Shown: positions 44,001 to 59,439 of the stretch, one piece after another
How the letters are laid out: the number at the start of each line of letters is the position of its first letter
How positions within the stretch are numbered: position 1 is the first letter of the stretch
The notes under the pieces: model-generated
What the model was told of the DNA's origin: nothing
The model's input: only the letters and a program-made list of their open reading frames with translations
The model's database searches: none
Position numbers and translations under genes: made by a program
Assembly: GCA_016806145.1 (NCBI GenBank)
Contig: CP063167.1
Span: 2,352,501 to 2,416,500 of the forward strand
Source: Variovorax paradoxus
Lineage (GTDB): Bacteria; Pseudomonadota; Gammaproteobacteria; Burkholderiales; Burkholderiaceae_C
Length of the DNA: 64,000 bases
Reading direction: 5' to 3'

Positions 44001-47000
44001 GCCTGCTCGACCTCGCTGGTCGCGGTGGCCCAGGCCTTCCATGCGCTGCGCAGCGGCCAGTGCTACATGGCGCTGGCCGGCGGCGCCGCGGTCACCTGCC
44101 CGCCGCGCAGCGGCTACCTCTACAACGAGGGCGCGATGCTCTCGCCCGACGGCCGCACGCGCAGCTTCGACGCGAAGGCGCAGGGCACGGTCTTCAGCGA
44201 CGGCGCGGCCGTGGTGCTGCTCAAGCGGCTGGCCGACGCGCAGGCCGACGGCGACACCATCCATGCCGTGCTGCGCAGCGCCTGCGTCAACAACGACGGC
44301 GGCGCGAAGGCCAGCTTCACCGCGCCCAGCGTCGACGGGCAGGCCGCGGTCATCCGCGCGGCGCTGGCCGCGGCCCGGGTCGACGCACGCAGCATCTCCT
44401 TCGTCGAGGCGCATGGCACCGCCACGCCGATGGGCGACCCGATCGAGGTCGAGGCGCTGGCCAGTGCCTTCGCCGAGCACACCGATGCGCTGGACTTCTG
44501 CACGCTGGGATCGCTCAAGAGCAACGTCGGCCACATGGTCACGGCCGCCGGCGCGGCCGGGCTGATCAAGACGGCGCTGGCGCTGCAGCACGAATGCATT
44601 CCGCCGACCGCGCATTTCACCGAGCCGCATCCCGCGATCGGCTTCGAACGCACGCCCTTTCGCGTCAACCCGCAGCCGAAGCCCTGGCCACGCGGCGCGC
44701 AGCCGCGCCGCGCCGGCGTGAGCTCGTTCGGCGTCGGCGGCACCAATGCCCACGTCATCGTGGAGGAGGCGCCCGCGCGCGCGCCCTCGGCACCCGACGA
44801 GGGCCTGCACGTGCTGCCGCTGGCCGCGCGTTCCGAGGCCGCGCTGGCGCTGGCGACCGAGCGGCTCGCGGCCCACCTCGAGACCCATCCGGAGGATTCG
44901 CTGGCCGACGTGGCCCACACGCTCGCGGTCGGCCGCAAGGCGCACGCCTTCCGCCGCGTGGTGGTGGCGGCCCGCGCGCACGACGCGGTGGCCGCGCTGC
45001 GCGACCCCGGTTCGCCATGGCGCGCGAGCGGCAGCGCGGGCGCGCGGGTGCCGCAGCTGGTGCTGATGTTCCCGGGCCAGGGCGCCCAGTACGCCGGCAT
45101 GGGCCGGGCGCTGCACGCGGGCGACCCGGTGTTCGCGGCGGCCTTCGACGACGCCCTCGCGGCCTTCGCGGGCGAACTGGACTTCGACCTGCGCGAGCGC
45201 ATGTTCTCGAGCGATCCGCAGGCCCTGCTGCCGACCTCCGTCGCGCAGCCGGCGCTGTTCACGCTCGAATATGCGCTGGCGCGCCGCCTGCTCTCGCTCG
45301 GCGCCCGGCCGCAGTTGCTGATCGGCCACAGCGTCGGCGAGTTCGTGGCGGCCGTGCTGGCCGGCGTGATGCGGCTCGAGGATGCGGCCCGCCTGGTCGC
45401 GCGTCGCGGCGCGCTGATGCAGGCGCAGCCGGCGGGCGCGATGCTGTCGGTGCGCCTCGGCGCGGCCGAGCTGCTCGCGCGGCTCGATCCCTCGCTCTCG
45501 CTCGCGGCGGACAACGGCCCCACGGCCTGCGTGGCGGCGGGGCCGTCGGAGGCCATCGCCGCCCTGCAGGCCTCGCTGCAGCAGGAAGACATCGCGAGCC
45601 GCGCGCTGCAGACCTCGCACGCCTTCCATTCCTCGATGATGGACGAGGTGGTCGCGCCCTTCGAGGCGCTGGTGCGGCAGGTGGTGCTGCGCGCGCCGCA
45701 AATTCCCATCGTCTCGACGCTCACCGGCCAGCCGCTCGGCGAGGTGGAGGCCACCAGCGCCGCCTACTGGGCCCAGCATGTGCGCGGCACCGTGCGTTTC
45801 TCGCCCGCGCTGCGCGACACCCTCGCGCGGCTGTCGCAGCCGCTGTTCGTCGAGACCGGGCCGCGCAACACGCTGGCCACGCTCGCGCGCCAGCACGCGG
45901 GCACGGCGGTATCGCTGCTGCATGGCGATCCGGCCGACGAGGTGGCGCTGCTGCGGCTGGCCAGCGCGCGGCTGTGGACCCGCGGCGCCGAGATCGAGCT
46001 CGCGCGCCTGTCGAACCGCACAGACGCGCGGCGCGTGCGCTTGCCGACCACGCCATTCGAGCGCCAGCGCTGCTGGGTCGACATCGCGCCCCCTCTTTCC
46101 GCCCTCGTCACGGCAGCCGCGCCGGCTGCCGCCCCCCTCGTCCCCCCGATCGCCCTGGAGTCCACCGTGACCGTTGCAACGCCCTCGCCTCTTCCTCCCG
46201 CGTCCGCTTCCACCCTCGACGCCCGCCTGCGCGCGCTGTTCGAGGACATCTGCGGCCTCGACATGGCGCAGGCCGACGGGCATGCGCCGTTCGCCGAACT
46301 GGGGCTCGACTCCTTGACGCTGACGCAGGCCGCGACGCAGATCAGGAAGCACTTCAAGGTCGAACTGAGCTTCCGGCAGCTGATGGAGAACCATCGCAGC
46401 TTCGATGCGCTGGGCGCCTTCCTGCGCCAGAGCCTGCCGGACGAAGCGCCGGCCGCGCCCGCAGCGCCGATCGCCGTCACGGTGCCTGTGATGCCCGCGA
46501 TGGCGGTGCCGCGGTTCGATGAGAACGCGGGCGCATTCCAGCTGCCCCAACTGATTGCGCAGCAGATGGACATCATGCGCCAGCAGCTCGCGCTGCTGTC
46601 GGGCGCCGCCTCGGTCGCGCCCGCTGCCGCCGTCGTCCCGCAGCCCGTCGCCGAACCGGCCATCGCTCCGGCCGCAACCGCGCCGCAACGCTACGACGTG
46701 GCCAAGGCTTTCGGCGCCATTGCGCGCATCCACACCCAGCGCACGGCCGAACCCAGCGCGCGCCAGAAGGCGCGGCTCGCGGCCTTCGTGCGCCGCTATG
46801 TCGAGCGCACGCGCCGCAGCAAGCAGTTCACCGTGGACAACCGGCCCCACATGGCCGATCCGCGCGTGGTCAACGGCTTCCGGCCGCTGACCAAGGAGAT
46901 CGCCTACCAGATCGTGGTCGAGCGCTCCAAGGGCTCGAAGCTCTGGGACATCGACGGCAACGAGTACGTCGATGCGCTCAACGGCTTCGGCATGAACATG

Positions 47001-48268
47001 TTCGGCTGGCAGCCCGACTTCGTGCAGGAGGCGGTGCGCCGGCAGCTCGACGCCGGCTACGAGATCGGCCCGCAGCATCCGCTGGCGGCCGACGTCGCCG
47101 GCCTGGTCTGCGAGCTCACCGGCAGCGACCGCGCCGCCCTCTGCAACACCGGCTCCGAGGCGGTGATGGCGGCGCTGCGCATCGCGCGCACCGTCACCGG
47201 CCGCAGCACGGTGGTGGTGTTCACCGGCTCCTACCACGGCACCTTCGACGAGGTGCTGGTGCGCGCGGGCCGCAACGCCAAGGGCCTGTCCGCCGCGCCC
47301 GGCGTGATGAGCGGCATGTTCGGCGACATCCGCGTGCTCGACTACGGCACGCCCGAGGCGCTGGCCTTCATCCGCGAGCATGCCGACGAGCTGGCGGCCG
47401 TGCTGGTGGAGCCGGTGCAGAGCCGGCGGCCCGACTTCCAGCCGCGCGAGTTCCTGCACGCGCTGCGCGCCATCACCGAGCAGCACGGCTGCTGCCTGGT
47501 CTTCGACGAGGTCATCACCGGCTTTCGCGTCGCGCTCGGCGGCGCGCAGGCGCTGTTCGGCGTGCGCGCCGACCTCGCCACCTACGGCAAGGTCATCGGC
47601 GGCGGCTTTCCGATCGGCGTGGTCGCGGGCCGGCGCGCCTACATGGACGCGCTCGACGGCGGCGCCTGGCAGTACGGCGACGACTCCATCCCGGGCGTCG
47701 GCGTCACCTACTTCGCCGGCACCTTCGTGCGCCATCCGCTCGCGCTGGCCGCGGCCAAGGCCGCGCTCACGCACCTGAAGGAGGCCGGCGCGGCGCTGCA
47801 GGAGGGCCTGAACCAGCGCACCGGTGCCATGGCCGACGAACTGAGCGCCTGGTGCCTGGAGGTCGGCGCGCCGATCGCGATCGGGCGCTGCGGATCGCTG
47901 TGGCGCGTCAACTGGCTCGAGGAGCATCCGCTGCAGGACCTGCTGTTCGCCATGATGCGCAGCCGCGGCATCCACATCCTCGACAACTTCCCCTGCTTCC
48001 TGACCAGCGCCCACGGCGCGCAGGACATCGCGGCCATCCAGGCGGCGTTCAAGGCCTCGGTGGCCGAGCTGCAGGAGTCGGATTTCCTGCCGCGCCGCGC
48101 GCCCAGCCCCCTGAGCTTCGAGGTGCGCAAGGACGCGCGGGACGGCTCGGTGCTCGCCCGCGACGTCGACGGCCAGCCCTTCTGGTATGTGCCGGCCGCC
48201 GACGGCGGCGCGCTGCCCGCGCTGGCGGACCCGGTCCCGGCCGGTGGCGCGAACGCGAAGGCGGTCGC

Positions 48269-48272
<4 letters not shown>
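41025..48272 (+). CDS. Hybrid NRPS-PKS megasynthase with aminotransferase domain
   Basis: A 2,415-aa synthase. Order: residues 1-220 with only the C-terminal part of a condensation domain (ends NLPQADRERQLAKWNRP, no HHxxxDG); A domain about 225-715 (YTSGSTGTPKG from Y365, NGKLDR 699); PCP (Ser758, LGGDS); KS about 825-1250 (Cys994, His1130, His1170); AT (Ser1436 in GHSVGE; HAFH at 1532, malonyl type); ACP (Ser1763); class III PLP aminotransferase about 1930-2360 (Lys2189). No KR or DH. The A-domain pocket reads D-A-L-W-I-G-G-T-F, one change from the Val code D-A-F-W-I-G-G-T-F-K. It would load an aliphatic amino acid, add malonyl and aminate the beta-keto group. Confidence 0.88.
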
Positions 48273-53275
<5,003 letters not shown>

Positions 53276-53336
53276 GCGCCGCGCCGGGCCGCCCCAGGCA
53301 AGCTCGCACCGCAGTGCGAAGCACGGAGGTACTTCG

Positions 53337-54122
53337 ATGAACCTCACGAGCTACGCCCTCTCGATCGATGCGCCCGTGTGCCGCTACGTCGACCTCGACC
53401 TGCGGCTGGACCCGGACTGCGAACGCGAGCTGTCCGAGGAGGAGCGCGTGCGCGCCTCGCGCCTGCACTTCGGCATCGACCGCGAGCGCTTCATCGCCGC
53501 CCACGTCGCGCTGCGGCGCGCGCTGGCCGAGCAGAGCGCGCTGCGCGCCGACACGCTGTGCCTGATCTGCGGCCCGTTCGGCAAGCCGTGGATGCCCGAG
53601 CGCCCGCGCATCCGCTTCTCGCTGAGCCACAGCCATGCGCTGGCGCTGATCGCGGTCGGCACGCGCGGCCCGCTGGGCGCCGACGTGGAACACCTGCGCC
53701 CCGTGCCCGACGCGCTGACGCTGGCCGAGCGCCACTTCACGCCCCGCGAGTACGAGGCCCTGCTCGCGCTGCCGGCCGCGCGGCGCGGGCTCGCCTTCCT
53801 CACCTGCTGGACGCGCAAGGAAGCCTGCCTCAAGGCCATCGGCCTGGGCCTGCGGGTGCGGCCCGACACGGTGGAGGTGGGACTGCGGCCCGAGCTGCGC
53901 AGCGTCGAGGTCCCGCTGGGCGGCCGCACCCTGTGGCTGGTGGTGGGCCCGGCGCCCGCGCGGGCCGGCAGCGTGGCCTCGCTCGCCGAATGGCGCGCGC
54001 CCGAGACGCTGTTCGACACGCCCGAGGCGCTGTCGCAGATGCTCGCCATGCAGGCCCTGCGCGCGAATCCGCGCGCGGCCTTCACCGGCGACCCGGTCCG
54101 TGGCGTGGAGGTGACGCGATGA
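53337..54122 (+). CDS. 4'-phosphopantetheinyl transferase (Sfp type)
   Basis: A 261-aa Sfp/HetI-type enzyme. SLSHSHALALIAVG, GADVEHLRPV and the WTRKEACLKAIG motif (Mg-binding Glu and Lys) are present. It adds the phosphopantetheine arm to carrier domains and can serve the three PCPs and one ACP encoded just upstream. GGAGG precedes the ATG at 53337. A 22-codon frame (53272-53340) with ATGA junctions at both ends fills the gap to the NRPS gene. Confidence 0.88.
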   Translation: MNLTSYALSIDAPVCRYVDLDLRLDPDCERELSEEERVRASRLHFGIDRERFIAAHVALRRALAEQSALRADTLCLICGPFGKPWMPERPRIRFSLSHSHALALIAVGTRGPLGADVEHLRPVPDALTLAERHFTPREYEALLALPAARRGLAFLTCWTRKEACLKAIGLGLRVRPDTVEVGLRPELRSVEVPLGGRTLWLVVGPAPARAGSVASLAEWRAPETLFDTPEALSQMLAMQALRANPRAAFTGDPVRGVEVTR

Positions 54123-54937
54123 TGGCCCGCCCGCTCATGTTCGGCCCGGCCTCGCGCCAGCTGTTCGGCCTGTTCCATCCCGCCGAACAGCCGCGCCCGG
54201 GCGACACCGCGGTGCTGCTGTGCCCGCCCTTCGGCCAGGAAGGCCTGCGCACGCACCGCTTCTTCAAGGTGCTGGCCGAGCGGCTCGCCCACTCGCGCAT
54301 CGCCACCCTGCGCTTCGACTTCCACGGCACCGGCGATTCGCCGGGCGACGAGCGCGCGGGCGAACTCGACGGCTGGCGCCGTGACCTGTGCTCGGCCCAC
54401 GAGACGCTGCGCGGGCTCGCGCCCGACGCGCGCATCGTCTGGGTCGGCGCGCGCCTGGGCGCCACCCTCGCCGTGCTGGCAGCGCGCAACGGGCGCTGCG
54501 ACCCGGCGCGGCTGGTGCTGTGGGAGCCGGTGATCGACGGCCCGCGCTATGGAAGCATGCTGCGCGAGCGGCACGTGGAGGCGGTCGACACCACCTTCTG
54601 CATTCCCGACCTCGGCTGGCGGCGCGGCTACCTGCGCGATGCCGAGGCCGTGCCCGAGGAGGCGCTGGGCGTGTCGCTGTCGGCGCAGTTGCGCGCCCAG
54701 CTCTCGGCGCTGGTGCCGGCATCGCTGCCGCTGACCGCGCTGCACGACACGCTGGTGCTCGCGCGCCCCGACGAGGCCCACACCGCCCAGTGGGCGGCCG
54801 AGCAGCAGTCGCGACACATGCCGGTGCGCCTCGCCTACTTCCAGCACCGGCTCGACTGGACCGCCGATCCCTATCCCAACAGCGCCATGGTTCCGGCCGA
54901 TGCGCTCAACCGCCTGCAAGGGGCCCTCCATGAGTGA
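54119..54937 (+). CDS. Alpha/beta hydrolase-fold protein with Arg at the nucleophile site
   Basis: A 272-aa protein of the serine-aminopeptidase S33-like fold. LLCPPFGQEGLRTHRFFKVL, TLRFDFHGTGDSPGD and the elbow WVGARLGATLAVLAARN are clear, but the nucleophile position holds Arg112 (G-A-R-L-G) rather than Ser. Proteins annotated as exosortase A system-associated hydrolase 2, from EPS loci, show a similar R-L-G-A elbow. The ATG at 54119 overlaps the PPTase stop. It is probably not a normal esterase; it may bind or transfer the synthase product. Confidence 0.8.
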   Translation: MMARPLMFGPASRQLFGLFHPAEQPRPGDTAVLLCPPFGQEGLRTHRFFKVLAERLAHSRIATLRFDFHGTGDSPGDERAGELDGWRRDLCSAHETLRGLAPDARIVWVGARLGATLAVLAARNGRCDPARLVLWEPVIDGPRYGSMLRERHVEAVDTTFCIPDLGWRRGYLRDAEAVPEEALGVSLSAQLRAQLSALVPASLPLTALHDTLVLARPDEAHTAQWAAEQQSRHMPVRLAYFQHRLDWTADPYPNSAMVPADALNRLQGALHE

Positions 54938-55874
54938 CATGACCCAAAGCCCGGTGCGCTTCGGCCACGGCGACGGCCTGCTCGGCATGCTGACCGAGCC
55001 CGTGCACTGCCAGCCGCTGCCGGTGTGCTGCCTGATGCTCAACATGGGCGCCAACCACCGCGTCGGGCCGCGGCGCATCAACGTCAAGCTGGCCCATGCG
55101 CTGGCCGCCCAAGGCATGAGCAGCCTGCGGCTGGACCTCGGCGGCATCGGCGACAGCGAGGCCCCCGGCGGCGCGAGCGCGGTGCCGCTGGCGCTGCGCG
55201 CGGTGCACGACCTGCAGGCGGCGATGGACCTGGTGGAAGCGCGGCTCGGCATCGGCCGCTTCGTGATCGTCGGCATGTGCTCGGGCGCCGAGCACGCGAT
55301 GAGCGCCGGCATGGTCGATGCGCGCGTGATCGGCCTGTCGCTGTTCGACGGCTTCGCCTTCCCGCAGCGGCGCGCGCGCTGGGAACGCACGCTGCGCCGC
55401 GCGCTGGCCGCGCCCGCCCACCCCGCCTTCGCGGGCAAGGTGCGGCGCTGGATCGGGCGCGGCCTGTCGCGCTGGCTGTCGCGTTCCAGCGCGGCGCGGC
55501 CGCTGCCGGGCTTCTTCAGCGAGGAACTGCCGCCGGTCGTCGCCGAAGCCTGGTTCCGCGCCACCATGCGGCGCCTGTGGGCGCGCCAGGTGGCGCTGCA
55601 CTTCCTCTACTCGGGTTCGCTGCATGTCAGCGACCGCGGACGCGACCAGCTCGGCGCGTTCCGCGACGAACCCTTCCTGCAGGCCGCGCAGTACGACTTC
55701 CTGCGCGACCTCGATCACACGGTCTGCACGGCCAGGGGGCAGCAGCTGTTCCTCGGCGCCGTGGGCGACTGGGTGATCGCCCGCGCCCGCGGCACCGCCG
55801 CGGAGCGTCGCAGCCCCGGCACCGCCGCGGCCCCGCTCGACCCTCCCATCGCGGGCGCGCTCGCGCCGCAGTGA
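54930..55874 (+). CDS. Alpha/beta hydrolase-fold protein with Cys at the nucleophile site
   Basis: A 314-aa protein with LMLNMGANHRVGPRRIN, LRLDLGGIGDSEAPGG and the elbow VGMCSGAEHAMSAGM, in which Cys117 occupies the nucleophile position. This fits proteins annotated as exosortase A system-associated hydrolase 1. A Cys nucleophile suits thioester transfer from a PCP. It overlaps the preceding hydrolase-fold gene by 8 bp and is followed by wza, placing the pair at the border between peptide and polysaccharide genes. Confidence 0.8.
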   Translation: MSDMTQSPVRFGHGDGLLGMLTEPVHCQPLPVCCLMLNMGANHRVGPRRINVKLAHALAAQGMSSLRLDLGGIGDSEAPGGASAVPLALRAVHDLQAAMDLVEARLGIGRFVIVGMCSGAEHAMSAGMVDARVIGLSLFDGFAFPQRRARWERTLRRALAAPAHPAFAGKVRRWIGRGLSRWLSRSSAARPLPGFFSEELPPVVAEAWFRATMRRLWARQVALHFLYSGSLHVSDRGRDQLGAFRDEPFLQAAQYDFLRDLDHTVCTARGQQLFLGAVGDWVIARARGTAAERRSPGTAAAPLDPPIAGALAPQ

Positions 55875-55900
55875 CCCCCACGGATTTCCAAGGACACCCC

Positions 55901-57082
55901 ATGACGCCCCTCGTTTCAACCGCCCCCGCCGCGCACCCGGGGCGCCGCGCGCGCCTCGGCGCCGCGGCCTTGAGCGCACTGCTCGCGCTCGGCCTGGCCG
56001 GCTGCGGCATCCCGGGCTTCAGTTCGCCCGACAGCGGCGCCTGGCGCAGTTCGGGCAGCACGGGCGGTACCGGACCGACCGGCGCGCGCGGCGAGCCGCG
56101 GATCGTGCCGATCACGCCCGCGCTGGTGCGCGAGCTGGCCGCGCGCCAGCCGACGGGGCCGTCGCCCGAGGTCCGCGAGCTGTTCGGCAAGTCGCCGGCC
56201 TACACGATCGGCGCCGGCGACGTGATCGGCATCGTGGTCTACCGCCATCCGGAGCTGATGCCCAGCCAGGGCGCCGTGATCTCGCAGCAGACCGACGCCA
56301 CCGGCGTGAGCGTCGCGCCGGGCTTCATCGTGGACGGCGAAGGCGAGATCAGCTTTCCCTACATCGGCCGCACCAAACTGGAAGGCCTGACCGAGAGCGC
56401 CGCCTCGGAGATGATCGCCAGGCGCATCGCGCCCTTCGTCAAGGACCCGCTGGTCAGCGCGCGCATCCAGACCTTCCGCAGCCGCCGCGTCTACGTCGAG
56501 GGCGACGTGCGCATGCCGGGCCTGCAGATCTTCACCGACGTGCCGATGACGCTGGCCGAGGCCCTGAGCCGCGCGGGCAGCGCCAACGCCAGCGCCGACC
56601 GCTCGCGCATCGTGCTCACGCGCGACGGGCGCGCGCTGACGATCGACCTGCCGGCGCTGCAGGTCCAGGGCTACGACGCGGGCCGCATCCCGCTGCGCAA
56701 CGGCGACGTCGTGAACGTCGGCACGCGCGACGACAGCCGCGTCTACGTGATGGGCGAGATCCTGCGGCCCTCGGCCCTGCTGATGCGCAACGGCCGGCTG
56801 AGCCTCAACGAGGCGATCGGCGACGCCGGCGGCCCCGAGCTGCAGACCTCCTCGCCGGGGCAGATCTACGTGGTGCGCAACTCCAGCGGCGACGTGCCCG
56901 ACGTCTACCACCTCGACGCGAAGAACCCGGTGGCGCTCGCGCTGGCGGACCGCTTCGAGCTGCGGCCGCGCGACGTGGTCTACATCGACCCGGTGCCGCT
57001 GGTGCGCTGGAACCGCGTGATCAGCCTGATCCTGCCCGCCGCCCAGGTCGTGAACCTCGGCGGCACGGCGAGCCGCCGCTGA
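55901..57082 (+). CDS. wza: Polysaccharide export lipoprotein, Wza-like
   Basis: A 393-aa outer-membrane polysaccharide exporter. ATG at 55901 with AAGGA upstream, signal and lipobox (LALGLAGCGIP), PES domain (YTIGAGDVIGIVVYRHPEL, GEISFPYIGRTKLEGLTESA) and SLBB-like repeats (VYVEGDVRMPGLQIFTD, VYVMGEILRPSALLMRNG). It forms the octameric export channel of Wzy-dependent capsule or EPS. The C-terminal RWNRVISLILPAAQVV is the membrane-spanning helix. Confidence 0.9.
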   Translation: MTPLVSTAPAAHPGRRARLGAAALSALLALGLAGCGIPGFSSPDSGAWRSSGSTGGTGPTGARGEPRIVPITPALVRELAARQPTGPSPEVRELFGKSPAYTIGAGDVIGIVVYRHPELMPSQGAVISQQTDATGVSVAPGFIVDGEGEISFPYIGRTKLEGLTESAASEMIARRIAPFVKDPLVSARIQTFRSRRVYVEGDVRMPGLQIFTDVPMTLAEALSRAGSANASADRSRIVLTRDGRALTIDLPALQVQGYDAGRIPLRNGDVVNVGTRDDSRVYVMGEILRPSALLMRNGRLSLNEAIGDAGGPELQTSSPGQIYVVRNSSGDVPDVYHLDAKNPVALALADRFELRPRDVVYIDPVPLVRWNRVISLILPAAQVVNLGGTASRR

Positions 57083-57147
57083 TGGCACGCCGCTCGCCGC
57101 GCTCCCCCGCTCCCGCCCCCGCCCCCGACAGACCACGAGGTGAACCC

Positions 57148-59439
57148 ATGAATGCCCGATCGCTCATCGCGGCCTCCGCGCCCGCGGACCCGCCGGCCGA
57201 TGCTCCCCTGACGCGCTCGCGCCTGCGGGAACACATCGACCTCTTCCTCGACAACCGATGGACGATCGCGAAGTTCGTCGCGGCCGCGCTGCTGCTGGGC
57301 GCGCTCTACACCCTGTTCGGTCCGCGCGTGTACGAGGCCAACGTGCTGCTGCAGGTGGAAGACGCCGACCGCTCGGGCGGCACCCTGCTGGGCGAGTCGG
57401 CGAGCAGCGCGCTCAACGCCAAGACGCCGACCGCGGGCGAGGCCGAGATCCTCAAGTCGCGGCTGGTGCTGGGCCAGGCCATCGAGGACACCAAGCTCTA
57501 CATCGAGGCCGAGCCGCTGTACCTGCCGCTGGTCGGCGCCTGGCTCGCGCGCGGCAGCAGGGAACTGTCTGAGCCCGGCCTGCTGGGCCTGGGCGGCTAC
57601 GTCCATGGCGCCGAGCGCATCGTCGTCGCGCAGATGGACGTGCCGCCCGAGCTCGAGGGCTCGCGCTTCCTGCTCACGGCGGGCACGCGCAGCGGCTTCA
57701 CGCTGACGCATCCGAAGCTGGCCGAACCGATCGTCGGCACGGTGGGGGCGCCGCTCGACGTGGAGACCGCGCTCGGCCCGCTGCACCTGCTGGTGGGCTC
57801 GATGGCCGGCCTGCCGGGCGCGCAGTTCGAGCTGGTGCGCCAGTCGAAGCAGCTCACGCTGCTCGCGCTGCAGCGCGACCTGCGCGTGATCGAGAAGGGC
57901 AAGCAGTCCTCGGTGATGGACCTGAGCTGGCAGCACGGCGACCGCATGCAGCTGGCCACCCTGCTCAACGAGGTGGCGCGGCTCTATGTGCGGCTGAACA
58001 TCGACCAGAAGACCGCGCAGGCGCAGCGCGCGCTCGACTTCCTCGGCGGCGAGCTGCCCAAGCTCAAGTCGCAGCTCGAGCAGTCCGAGGAAGCCTACAA
58101 CCAGTACCGCAACCAGAACGGCACCATCAGCCTGGACGACGAGGCACGCAATGCGCTGACGCAGAACGTGACCCTGCAGGCCAAGCTCTTCGACGCCACC
58201 CAGAAGCGGCTCGAGCTGACCGAGCGCTTCACCGCGCGCGATCCCAGCGTGCAGACCATCGACGCGCAGATCGCGGCGCTGCGCAAGGGGCTCGGCACGG
58301 TCGAGCTCAGCATCCGGCGCATGCCGCAGCTGCAGCAGAACGCGCTGCGCATGCAGCGCGACATCAAGGTCAACACCGACCTCTACGTGGCGCTGCTCAA
58401 CAGCTCGCTGCAGATGCGGCTCGCGAAGGAGGGCCGCATCGGCAACGTGCGCGTGCTCGACCCGGCGCTGCAGCCCGAGAAGCCGATCCGCCCCAGGGCG
58501 GCGATCGCGATGGGCCTGGCGCTGGTGGCGGGGCTGTTTGCGGGCCTGGGCGCGGTGCTGCTGCGCCGCTCGTGGCGCGCCACGGTCGCGAGCCCGGCCG
58601 AGATCGAGGCCCACACCGGCCTCGAGGTCTACAGCACGGTGGCGCTGAGCCGGCGCCAGCGCCTGCTCGACCGCGCGGCGCAGCACGGCCTGCCCGGCGT
58701 GCACGTGCTCGCCATGCAGCACCCCGAGGACCCGGCGCTCGAGGGCGTGCGCCGGCTGCGCACCGCGCTCAAGTTCGCGCTGCCGGGCGCGCGCAACAAC
58801 CGCATCATGGTGTCGAGCGCCACGCCCGGTGCCGGCAAGAGCTTCGTCTCTGCCAACCTGGCGGTGGTGCTCGCCGCCGGCGGCCGCCGCGTGCTGCTGA
58901 TCGACGCCGACCTGCGGCGCAGCAGCCTGGGCCCGTACTTCGGACTGGCGCCGCGGAACGGCCTGGCGGAGCTGCTGCTCGGCGAGATCGACGAGCAGGC
59001 CGCCATCCACCGCGACGTGCTGCCGCAACTCGACGTGCTGGCCAGCGGCATGCCGCCGCGCGACCCCACCGGCCTGCTGTGCGGCGAGGCCTTCGCGCGG
59101 CTGCTCGAGCGGCTCTCGCAGCGCTACGACACGGTGATCGTCGATGCGCCGCCCGCGCTGCTGGCCTCGGAGGCGGCCGAGATGGCGGTCCACATGGGCA
59201 CGCTGCTGATGGTGGCGCGCGCCGGCGACAACGAGCTCGGCGACCTGACGCAGAGCATCAAGGAGCTGCGCCACGCGGGCGCGCGCTTCCAGGGCGTGGT
59301 GCTCAACGCGCTCGACGCGCGCCAGCGCTACTACGGCAGCTACGCCTACCGCTATGGCGCCTACCGGGTGCGCGCGCATGCGTACCCGGCCCTCGCGCCG
59401 CCGCTGGCCGCGCCGGGCACCGCGGGAGCGGCCGCATGA
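57148..59439 (+). CDS. wzc: Wzc-like polysaccharide co-polymerase and tyrosine autokinase
   Basis: A 763-aa inner-membrane protein. Wzz domain with two TM segments (NRWTIAKFVAAALLLGALYT; AAIAMGLALVAGLFAGLGAV), a long periplasmic coiled region, then the BY-kinase domain: Walker A SSATPGAGKSFVSANLAVVL (Lys564), Walker A' LLIDADLRRS, Walker B TVIVDAPP. The Tyr-rich tail (RYYGSYAYRYGAYRV) is the autophosphorylation cluster. The ATG at 57148 with GAGGTGA upstream is preferred over one at 57082. It controls chain length together with Wza. Confidence 0.9.
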   Translation: MNARSLIAASAPADPPADAPLTRSRLREHIDLFLDNRWTIAKFVAAALLLGALYTLFGPRVYEANVLLQVEDADRSGGTLLGESASSALNAKTPTAGEAEILKSRLVLGQAIEDTKLYIEAEPLYLPLVGAWLARGSRELSEPGLLGLGGYVHGAERIVVAQMDVPPELEGSRFLLTAGTRSGFTLTHPKLAEPIVGTVGAPLDVETALGPLHLLVGSMAGLPGAQFELVRQSKQLTLLALQRDLRVIEKGKQSSVMDLSWQHGDRMQLATLLNEVARLYVRLNIDQKTAQAQRALDFLGGELPKLKSQLEQSEEAYNQYRNQNGTISLDDEARNALTQNVTLQAKLFDATQKRLELTERFTARDPSVQTIDAQIAALRKGLGTVELSIRRMPQLQQNALRMQRDIKVNTDLYVALLNSSLQMRLAKEGRIGNVRVLDPALQPEKPIRPRAAIAMGLALVAGLFAGLGAVLLRRSWRATVASPAEIEAHTGLEVYSTVALSRRQRLLDRAAQHGLPGVHVLAMQHPEDPALEGVRRLRTALKFALPGARNNRIMVSSATPGAGKSFVSANLAVVLAAGGRRVLLIDADLRRSSLGPYFGLAPRNGLAELLLGEIDEQAAIHRDVLPQLDVLASGMPPRDPTGLLCGEAFARLLERLSQRYDTVIVDAPPALLASEAAEMAVHMGTLLMVARAGDNELGDLTQSIKELRHAGARFQGVVLNALDARQRYYGSYAYRYGAYRVRAHAYPALAPPLAAPGTAGAAA

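Noticed and set aside
54119..55874. A full exosortase/PEP-CTERM system
   Set aside because: Only the two hydrolase-like proteins resemble that system; no exosortase or PEP-CTERM protein is in the window.
57082..57147. Upstream start for the wzc-like gene
   Set aside because: The extra residues are Pro/Ala/Arg-rich and the ATG at 57148 has a much better GAGGTGA ribosome site.
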